Positions 1 to 5,697 of a stretch of DNA of 5,697 bases are shown here, one piece after another (position 1 is the first letter of the stretch; each line of letters begins with the position of its first letter). The notes beneath the pieces were generated by a model. The model saw nothing but the letters and a program-made list of their open reading frames with translations. It ran no database searches and was not told where the DNA came from. Origin of the DNA: DASZZZ01 sp036260375 (GTDB lineage: Bacteria > Actinomycetota > CADDZG01 > WHSQ01); assembly GCA_036260375.1 (NCBI GenBank), contig DASZZZ010000059.1:1-5697 (forward strand), given 5' to 3'. A program made the translations under genes and the position numbers.

Positions 1-728
1 TCGCCGACCTCGAGCGCACGCGCCTCGTCAAGCGCAAGCAGAGGACCCGGGCGGGCGCCTCGGTCATCGCCCTCGTCGGGTACACGAACGCAGGGAAGTC
101 GACGTTGCTCCGGAGGCTGACGTCCGCCGACGTGCTCGTGCAGGACCAGCTGTTCTCGACGCTCGACCCCACGACGCGCCGGCTGTCGCTGCCGGGGGAG
201 CGCGAGGCCTTGCTCACCGACACCGTGGGGTTCGTGCGCAAGCTGCCGCACCAGCTCGTCGAGGCGTTCCGCTCGACGCTCGAGGAGGTGCGGGAGGCGA
301 CGCTGCTGCTGCACGTCGTCGACGGGAGCCGTGACGTCGAGCGGCAGATCGCGGCGGTCGAGCGCGTGCTCGCCGACATCGGCGTGACCGGGCGTCCGAC
401 CGTCCTCGCGCTCAACAAGGCGGATCTGCTGAGCCCGGACGACCGGAGCGACCTCGCGTCCCGCTATCCCGACGCGGTGTCGTGCTCCGCGGCGACGGGG
501 GCCGGCATGGACGAGCTCTCGGAGCGCATCGCGGCCGAGCTCGCGCGTCTCGAGGTCGAGGTCGCGCTCGACGTGCCGTTCCAGCGAGGCGACGTCGTCG
601 CACGCGTTCACGACGCGGGCGAGGTGTTGGAGGAGTCCTACAGCGCCACGGGCACGCGCCTCGTCGCGCGCGTCCCGCGCGATGCGCTCGCCGACCTGGA
701 GCCGTTCCTGGCGCCGGCGGAGGGCTGA
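1..728 (+). CDS. hflX: GTPase HflX, C-terminal part (5' end outside the window)
   Basis: HflX is a translation-factor-related GTPase that binds the 50S subunit and splits stalled or idle 70S ribosomes, notably under heat stress (known for the family). The reading frame is open from base 3 and gives 241 visible residues, ending at TGA 726-728. All G motifs are present, numbered from the first visible residue: G1 GYTNAGKST at 26-34, switch I DPTTRR at 55-60, G3 DTVGF at 73-77, G4 NKAD at 138-141 and G5 SA at 162-163. The tail after about residue 180 matches the small C-terminal domain of HflX. The missing part is the N-terminal nucleotide-binding and helical domain; only the end of its basic linker (ERTRLVKRKQRTR) is visible. 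The TTG at 105 lies inside the G1 loop and is not a start. The gene converges on the small minus-strand gene, with 24 bp between the two stop codons and no clear terminator hairpin between them. Confidence 0.96.
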   Translation, partial: ADLERTRLVKRKQRTRAGASVIALVGYTNAGKSTLLRRLTSADVLVQDQLFSTLDPTTRRLSLPGEREALLTDTVGFVRKLPHQLVEAFRSTLEEVREATLLLHVVDGSRDVERQIAAVERVLADIGVTGRPTVLALNKADLLSPDDRSDLASRYPDAVSCSAATGAGMDELSERIAAELARLEVEVALDVPFQRGDVVARVHDAGEVLEESYSATGTRLVARVPRDALADLEPFLAPAEG

Positions 729-752
729 TCGAGGAGGTACGACCGCGTTCCT

Positions 753-1064
753 TCAGCGCGCCTCGGCGGCCGTTTGGAAGAGCTCGATGCGAACACTGCC
801 CTGAACCACCATCTTGTAGGACTCTCGCATGAGCTTCATGAACTCGTAGTCGGCCTCCCGCGCGCTCAGCTCACTCGCGAGTTGCTCGATCGTCTCGTAG
901 TCCCTCTCGAGGAAGAAGTCGTTCAGGTTTCCGGCGGTCGCGACCCAGAAGCGCGGGATCACCCACCCACGCTCCGAGGCGAGGGCGACCTTCCTTTCCT
1001 GGAGCTCGTAGAACTCGCCCCACCTGCCGTAGATCACCTGGCACGACCACCGGTAGCGCACCAC
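753..1064 (-). CDS. small protein, probable NIPSNAP-like dimeric alpha/beta-barrel family
   Basis: This 103-residue protein has an order of predicted elements that fits a ferredoxin-like dimeric alpha/beta barrel: strand 3-12 (RYRWSCQVIY), helix about 13-31, strand 36-43, strand about 47-54, long helix 57-86, and final strand 90-97 (SVRIELFQ). The GRWGEFYEL near the start and the YEFMKLMRESYKMVVQG segment resemble NIPSNAP-like proteins as I remember them, so the family is an inference and the substrate is unknown. It is clearly coding: about 90% of codons end in G or C by hand count. Overall G+C is only about 62% (781-1020), against about 72% in part of hflX, because the protein is rich in aromatic and Lys/Asn residues rather than because of odd codon use. 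The start is the first of two GTG codons (1064, 1061), chosen because a promoter is placed for leaderless transcription at 1064 and no Shine-Dalgarno sequence is visible. It lies 127 bp downstream of lexA on the same strand. Confidence 0.75.
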   Translation of the reverse strand: MVRYRWSCQVIYGRWGEFYELQERKVALASERGWVIPRFWVATAGNLNDFFLERDYETIEQLASELSAREADYEFMKLMRESYKMVVQGSVRIELFQTAAEAR

Positions 1065-1070
1065 GCGTCG

Positions 1071-1099
1071 ATTGTCCGGTACGAGCCCCGATCAGGCAA
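1071..1099 (-). promoter_or_regulatory. candidate leaderless promoter of the 753-1064 gene
   Basis: On the minus strand, TTGCCT (1094-1099, 4/6 to the -35 consensus) is followed by exactly 17 bp and then GACAAT (1071-1076, 4/6 to the -10 consensus). Six bases later comes the GTG at 1064, which puts the expected transcription start on the start codon. Leaderless genes are common in actinobacteria. The match is moderate and found by eye. Confidence 0.5.
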
Positions 1100-1108
1100 C
1101 CTCGGGGC
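1085..1108 (-). other. inverted repeat between lexA and the small downstream gene
   Basis: A perfect 7-bp stem (GCCCCGA 1085-1091 with TCGGGGC 1102-1108) encloses a 10-nt loop. It lies 84-107 nt past the lexA stop codon in the direction of lexA transcription. There is no following T-run, so it is not a canonical intrinsic terminator, though it could stop or protect the end of lexA mRNA. Its loop side overlaps the -35 element (1094-1099) proposed for the next gene. Confidence 0.3.
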
Positions 1109-1149
1109 CCGTCGCGGACGCCGGTCGAGGACTACGGCCCACGCCGCGC

Positions 1150-1179
1150 GCGCCGATGACGGACGCGCCGATGACGGAC
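1150..1179. repeat. two tandem copies of a 15-bp unit
   Basis: The unit GCGCCGATGACGGAC occurs at 1150-1164 and again, identically and without a gap, at 1165-1179. It sits 12 bp beyond the lexA stop codon in noncoding DNA. It looks like a slippage duplication, and nothing points to a function. Confidence 0.85.
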
Positions 1180-1191
1180 GCCGAACGCTCG

Positions 1192-1833
1192 CTACAGCTT
1201 GCGGAACACCGCGACGACCTTGCCGAGGATCTCCGTGCCCGGCGGCGCCTCGAACGGCTCGAGCATCTCGTTCGCCGGCTCCAGCACGATCGCGGAGCCG
1301 CGGTGGCGAATGCGTTTGACGGTCGCCTCGGGCGCGTCGCCGTACTCGCTCGGCATCATCGCGGCGACGATCTCGCCCGAGTGGGCGGTCGGTTGCTGGC
1401 GGACGATGACGAAGTCGCCGTCGAAGATGCCGGCCTCGATCATCGAGTCGCCTCGCACCTCGAGCATGAAGACGTTGCCGTCGCCGACGAGGTCGGCGGG
1501 CATGGGGAAGAGCTCCTCGACGTTCTCCTCGGCCATGATCGGCGCGCCCGCGGCGATGCGGCCGAGCAGCGGCACCGAGCGGGCCGGGGCGCGCTCGCGC
1601 GGCAGGTCGGTGTCGGGGTCGAAGAGGAGCTCCACGGCGCGCGGCTTGGTGGGGTCGATGCGCAAGTAGCCCTTGCGCTGGAGCGCGTGCATGTGCGAGT
1701 GGACCGTCGAGCTCGACGCCAACCCGAGCGCGTCGCAGATCTCGCGCACCGACGGCGGGTAGCCGCGCTCCGCGACCGTCTCGGCGATGAAGTGGAGCGT
1801 CTGGCGCTGGCGCTCCGTCAGCCCTTCGACCAT
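1192..1833 (-). CDS. lexA: LexA, SOS-response repressor and self-cleaving protease
   Basis: LexA represses DNA-damage genes and is inactivated when RecA-ssDNA filaments stimulate its self-cleavage. The 213-residue product has the normal family length. An N-terminal winged helix-turn-helix occupies about residues 1-65 (LTERQRQTL, then PPSVREICDALGL with the recognition helix following). The S24 peptidase fold fills the C-terminal half. The cleavage site is Ala95-Gly96 (GRIAAGAP), the nucleophile is Ser130 in GDSM, and the general base is Lys173 in TVKR, so it should be fully active. The ATG at 1833 is preferred because a strong GGAGGAG lies just upstream and the homology starts there. The frame stays open upstream to 2052, but that extension would run through the operators. 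LexA boxes at its own promoter imply autorepression. The adjacent divergent gene shares the control region. Confidence 0.97.
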   Translation of the reverse strand: MVEGLTERQRQTLHFIAETVAERGYPPSVREICDALGLASSSTVHSHMHALQRKGYLRIDPTKPRAVELLFDPDTDLPRERAPARSVPLLGRIAAGAPIMAEENVEELFPMPADLVGDGNVFMLEVRGDSMIEAGIFDGDFVIVRQQPTAHSGEIVAAMMPSEYGDAPEATVKRIRHRGSAIVLEPANEMLEPFEAPPGTEILGKVVAVFRKL

Positions 1834-1835
1834 GT

Positions 1836-1842
1836 CTCCTCC
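1836..1842 (-). promoter_or_regulatory. ribosome binding site that fixes the lexA start
   Basis: GGAGGAG (minus strand) ends 2 nt before the ATG at 1833; the GGAGG core is 4 nt away, a little close but strong. It rules out the longer open frame that begins near 2052. Confidence 0.8.
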
Positions 1843-1890
1843 GTTCGGACGCGGGCCGGCGCGGCGGCCTCGGGCGTGCGCCTCCGACTG

Positions 1891-1904
1891 CGAACGCACG
1901 TTCG
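1891..1904. promoter_or_regulatory. LexA box 1 (lexA promoter, over the expected transcription start)
   Basis: CGAACGCACGTTCG is a perfect CGAAC-N4-GTTCG operator of the actinobacterial type. It covers the position about 7 nt past the candidate lexA -10 element, where bound LexA would block transcription initiation. Confidence 0.9.
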
Positions 1905-1908
1905 TCGC

Positions 1909-1937
1909 AGCGTAGCGCCCGGAGCGGCCCATGGCAA
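1909..1937 (-). promoter_or_regulatory. candidate lexA promoter
   Basis: On the minus strand, TTGCCA (1932-1937, 5/6 to the -35 consensus) is separated by exactly 17 bp from TACGCT (1909-1914, the TAnnnT pattern common in actinobacteria). The expected start near 1902 gives a leader of about 69 nt. LexA box 1 lies on the start site and box 2 touches the -35 element, so the promoter is bracketed by operators. Confidence 0.6.
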
Positions 1938-1950
1938 GAACGCACGTTCG
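1937..1950. promoter_or_regulatory. LexA box 2 (at the lexA -35 element)
   Basis: AGAACGCACGTTCG matches CGAAC-N4-GTTCG at all positions but the first, keeping the full GAAC-N4-GTTC core and the same GCAC spacer as boxes 1 and 4. Its edge overlaps the last base of the candidate lexA -35 hexamer. Its centre is 46 bp from box 1 and 31 bp from box 3. Confidence 0.85.
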
Positions 1951-1960
1951 AGCGCGGGGA

Positions 1961-1989
1961 TTGCATGCGAACCCGTGTTCGATTACCAT
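1961..1989 (+). promoter_or_regulatory. candidate SOS promoter of the LysM gene
   Basis: TTGCAT (1961-1966) is followed by 17 bp and TACCAT (1984-1989, 4/6 to the -10 consensus). The expected start is near 1996, giving a leader of about 120 nt to the ATG at 2116. LexA box 3 fills the spacer and box 4 covers the start site, a classic repression layout. The -35 is weak (3/6). A TAnnnT at 2063-2068 (TAGCGT) could be a second promoter free of LexA boxes. Confidence 0.5.
1968..1981. promoter_or_regulatory. LexA box 3 (between -35 and -10 of the LysM gene promoter)
   Basis: CGAACCCGTGTTCG is a perfect CGAAC-N4-GTTCG site and the only one of the four with a spacer other than GCAC. It lies inside the 17-bp spacer of the plus-strand promoter. 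Confidence 0.9.
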
Positions 1990-1991
1990 GG

Positions 1992-2005
1992 CGAACGCAC
2001 GTTCG
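1992..2005. promoter_or_regulatory. LexA box 4 (over the LysM gene transcription start)
   Basis: CGAACGCACGTTCG is a perfect site identical to box 1. It begins 2 bp after the candidate -10 element of the plus-strand promoter. Its centre is 24 bp from box 3. Confidence 0.9.
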
Positions 2006-2045
2006 GCAGGAGACGAACCGGGCCGGAATGGCGGCGGCGGGAAAA

Positions 2046-2073
2046 CCGTCACACCCGTCTCCTAGCGTGACGG
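2046..2073 (+). other. hairpin in the LysM gene leader
   Basis: CCGTCAC (2046-2052) and GTGACGG (2067-2073) form a perfect 7-bp stem around a 14-nt loop. It lies downstream of LexA box 4 and 42 nt before the start codon. It may be a structured 5' leader, and part of it overlaps a possible second -10 element (TAGCGT 2063-2068). No regulatory role is shown. Confidence 0.35.
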
Positions 2074-2115
2074 CGTGGCTGGGGCGGGCGCATCGAACGG
2101 CAGAGAGGACACGAC

Positions 2116-2490
2116 ATGGCGATCCGGACGCAGGACCTGGAGCTCGAGCGAGCCGACGCGGTCGTAGTCCGGTTCCCGACCGAGCTGGCGCGCGCCCGGG
2201 CGGCGCGCGCCCGGCGCGTCGCGGCCCGCCGCCGTGGCTGGCTCGCCATCGCCGCCGCGGTCGTCGTCGCCGCCGGGGTGGCGACGGGCGCGCGGGCGCC
2301 GGCGACACCGGCGACGCCCTCCGCCGGCCCCCGCGCCGTGGTCGTCGCTCCGGGCGACACGCTGTGGGACGTCGCCGAGCGGCACGCGCCCGCGGGCACG
2401 GACCCGCGCGCGTTCGTCGACGAGCTCGTCGAGCTCAACGCCCTCGACGGAGCGCCCGCCGCCGGCGTCCGGCTCCGCCTGCCCCGCTAG
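2116..2490 (+). CDS. membrane-anchored LysM protein, probable SOS cell-division inhibitor
   Basis: The 124-residue product has three parts. There is an N-terminal cytoplasmic segment (1-40) that becomes very Arg-rich (ARARAARARRVAARRR), then one membrane helix at about 41-59 (GWLAIAAAVVVAAGV), then a short Ala/Pro/Thr linker and a LysM domain at 74-123 with PGDTLWDVAERH. LysM binds peptidoglycan, so the protein should sit in the inner membrane with LysM outside. A single-pass protein of this kind, divergent from lexA and under LexA boxes, matches the position and design of the SOS division inhibitors YneA (Bacillus) and ChiZ/Rv2719c (mycobacteria), with DivS (Corynebacterium) as a functional counterpart. 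Function is inferred from architecture and position, since LysM alone is not diagnostic. The ATG start has GAGAGGA (2103-2109) 6 nt upstream. The protein ends just after the LysM domain, so it has no catalytic domain. Confidence 0.85.
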   Translation: MAIRTQDLELERADAVVVRFPTELARARAARARRVAARRRGWLAIAAAVVVAAGVATGARAPATPATPSAGPRAVVVAPGDTLWDVAERHAPAGTDPRAFVDELVELNALDGAPAAGVRLRLPR

Positions 2491-2497
2491 CGCCACC

Positions 2498-2510
2498 GCG
2501 CCCGCGGCGC
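2498..2510 (+). other. short GC-rich hairpin after the LysM gene
   Basis: GCGCC and GGCGC pair around a 3-nt loop, 8 nt past the LysM gene stop codon. No T-run follows, so termination here would be weak. Read-through from the SOS promoter into nrdJ cannot be excluded. Confidence 0.25.
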
Positions 2511-2532
2511 ACGAATCGGCCGCGTTTAACGC

Positions 2533-2562
2533 TTGACGCCTCGCCTTCGACGGGCGTAATTT
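2533..2562 (+). promoter_or_regulatory. candidate nrdJ promoter
   Basis: TTGACG (2533-2538, 5/6 to the -35 consensus) is followed by an 18-bp spacer and TAATTT (2557-2562). The region is clearly more AT-rich than its surroundings. The expected start near 2569 gives a leader of about 108 nt. The -10 is weak (3/6), and other TA-rich hexamers at 2616-2623 are possible alternatives. Confidence 0.45.
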
Positions 2563-2576
2563 CATCGTTGTGATTC

Positions 2577-2623
2577 GCCCACATCTTGGGGTCCTGGCGG
2601 AAGACCACCACCAGATATAGCGT
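2577..2623. promoter_or_regulatory. candidate pair of NrdR boxes upstream of nrdJ
   Basis: NrdR is the ATP/dATP-sensing repressor of ribonucleotide reductase genes and binds two imperfect palindromes on the same face of DNA. The downstream element CCACCAGATATAGCGT (2608-2623) matches 12 of 16 positions of the general consensus ACACTATATATAGTGT as I recall it. The upstream element (2577-2592, with CCCACATCTTGGGG inside) matches poorly (6/16) but is itself an imperfect palindrome. The two centres, 2584.5 and 2615.5, are 31 bp apart, about three helical turns and the spacing typical of NrdR pairs. The assignment depends on this spacing and on the downstream box. Confidence 0.45.
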
Positions 2624-2635
2624 TCTAGCTAGAGA

Positions 2636-2657
2636 GCGACGGTGTCCGCACCGTCGC
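2636..2657 (+). other. perfect 9-bp hairpin just before the nrdJ ribosome binding site
   Basis: GCGACGGTG (2636-2644) pairs with CACCGTCGC (2649-2657) around a TCCG loop, which is of the stable UNCG tetraloop type in RNA. It ends 3 nt before the Shine-Dalgarno sequence. Without a T-run it is unlikely to be a terminator; a leader element for mRNA stability or translation is more plausible. Confidence 0.6.
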
Positions 2658-2677
2658 ACCGGAAGGGGGTTTGACCG

Positions 2678-2681
<4 letters not shown>
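2656..2681 (+). promoter_or_regulatory. nrdJ ribosome binding site inside a potential start-codon hairpin
   Basis: GGAAGGGGG (2661-2669) lies 8 nt before the GTG start at 2678 and fixes that start. The same stretch can fold: GCACCGG (2656-2662) pairs perfectly over 7 bp with CCGGTGC (2675-2681). This places the start codon in the stem and most of the Shine-Dalgarno sequence in a 12-nt loop. It shares only two bases with the hairpin before it. The pairing is certain on paper; a regulatory effect is inference. Confidence 0.5.
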
Positions 2682-5449
<2,768 letters not shown>

Positions 5450-5459
5450 AGGGGACGGC

Positions 5460-5654
5460 ATGGCGCACGAGAGCTGCAGTGAGTGCGGGGCGGAGCTGAG
5501 GCTCCGTCCCGCCTCCTGCCCACTGTGCGGCCGTGAGACCCCCTTCGTCCCGAAGGAGCGGGTCCACATCGACCTCGACGACTACCAGAGCAACGTGCGG
5601 TCGCTGCGGGACGAGCTGCACCGGATCCGGCGGGACGACGCAGAGGCCGTCTGA
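5460..5654 (+). CDS. small double-CxxC zinc-ribbon protein coupled to nrdJ
   Basis: This 64-residue protein has two Cys pairs, Cys6-x2-Cys9 (CSEC) and Cys20-x2-Cys23 (CPLC), each followed by Gly, as in zinc-ribbon or rubredoxin-type knuckles. The second half has an acidic strand or turn (HIDLDDYQ) and then a charged helix (NVRSLRDELHRIRRDD). There is no signal peptide or membrane segment, so it should be cytoplasmic. The ATG lies 10 nt after the nrdJ stop codon, and its ribosome binding site AAAGGGG (5448-5454) overlaps that stop, implying one transcript and translational coupling. I do not recognise a named family. A zinc-binding adaptor, or a partner or reductant for NrdJ (whose own tail is Cys-rich), are possibilities from context only. 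Confidence 0.85.
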   Translation: MAHESCSECGAELRLRPASCPLCGRETPFVPKERVHIDLDDYQSNVRSLRDELHRIRRDDAEAV

Positions 5655-5656
5655 CG

Positions 5657-5662
5657 CATACT
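5657..5662 (+). promoter_or_regulatory. candidate -10 element for a leaderless gene at 5669
   Basis: CATACT matches 4/6 of the -10 consensus and ends 6 nt before the GTG at 5669, the spacing expected for a leaderless transcript. No matching -35 hexamer was seen. Confidence 0.35.
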
Positions 5663-5668
5663 GGCTCC

Positions 5669-5697
5669 GTGAGGAAGACCATCGCCGCCGCGGCGGC
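5669..5697 (+). CDS. possible start of the next gene, probably exported (cut by window edge)
   Basis: A GTG at 5669 opens a frame reading MRKTIAAAA to the window end. Two basic residues followed by an Ala-rich run look like the beginning of a signal peptide or membrane anchor. There is no Shine-Dalgarno sequence, but a -10-like element is placed for leaderless transcription. With nine full codons visible, this is a guess from pattern and position. Confidence 0.35.

Noticed and set aside
729..752. Bidirectional terminator between the convergent stop codons
   Set aside because: The 24 bp contain no inverted repeat or T-run.
1834..2052. N-terminal extension of lexA by 73 residues
   Set aside because: The strong ribosome binding site and LexA homology both start at 1833; the extension would translate through all four LexA boxes and both candidate promoters.
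1072..2070. Plus-strand open frame opposite lexA
   Set aside because: The lexA strand encodes a full LexA with catalytic residues. The opposite frame is Arg/Asp/Val-rich and runs through the operators.
2624..2633. Perfect 10-bp palindrome TCTAGCTAGA
   Set aside because: It is short and lies between the candidate NrdR box and the leader hairpin. I know of no regulator with this site and it could occur by chance.
2563..2677. Cobalamin riboswitch upstream of nrdJ
   Set aside because: This was expected to be possible for a B12-dependent enzyme, but no B12-box (GCCACTG) or long conserved core is visible and the leader of about 110 nt is short. A small class II cobalamin riboswitch cannot be fully excluded by eye.

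Overview
The window comes from a high-GC actinobacterium. The evidence is roughly 70% G+C coding sequence with G or C in most third codon positions, LexA operators of the Gram-positive/actinobacterial CGAAC-N4-GTTCG type, and an actinobacterial gene neighbourhood: hflX, lexA, a LysM membrane protein and nrdJ. From memory, mycobacteria have lexA, a divergent LysM protein (Rv2719c/ChiZ) and nrdR, and Streptomyces has lexA next to nrdR-nrdJ. This window looks like a mixture of those arrangements from a less-studied lineage. An acidimicrobial or similar deep-branching actinobacterium is possible, but the sequence alone does not settle it.

Layout, left to right. Positions 1-728 (+) hold the C-terminal part of the ribosome-associated GTPase HflX, cut by the window edge. 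Positions 753-1064 (-) encode a convergent 103-residue protein with the look of a NIPSNAP-like dimeric alpha/beta barrel, apparently read from a leaderless promoter. Positions 1192-1833 (-) encode LexA with all catalytic residues. Positions 1834-2115 are a divergent control region with four LexA boxes, two at each of two oppositely directed candidate promoters. Positions 2116-2490 (+) encode a 124-residue protein with one membrane helix and a C-terminal LysM domain, probably an SOS-induced cell-division inhibitor of the YneA/DivS/ChiZ functional type. Positions 2491-2677 are the nrdJ control region, with a candidate promoter, a candidate pair of NrdR boxes 31 bp apart centre to centre, and two hairpins around the ribosome binding site. 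Positions 2678-5449 (+) encode the complete 923-residue adenosylcobalamin-dependent (class II) ribonucleotide reductase NrdJ. Positions 5460-5654 (+) encode a 64-residue double-CxxC zinc-ribbon protein tightly coupled to nrdJ. At 5669 a further gene may begin without a leader and run off the window.

How the genes work together: the core is a DNA-damage and DNA-precursor module. LexA should repress itself and the LysM protein through the four shared operators. After DNA damage, RecA-stimulated LexA self-cleavage would release both, and the LysM protein would delay division while DNA is repaired. NrdJ supplies deoxyribonucleotides and seems to have its own control, by NrdR-type sites and possibly by mRNA structure at its start codon. 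The nrdR gene that often sits at this locus in actinobacteria is absent from the window.

No mobile element, tRNA, rRNA or CRISPR array was seen. No wholly new system is evident. The points most worth checking are the four-operator SOS hub, the nrdJ leader, and the small zinc-ribbon partner of NrdJ.
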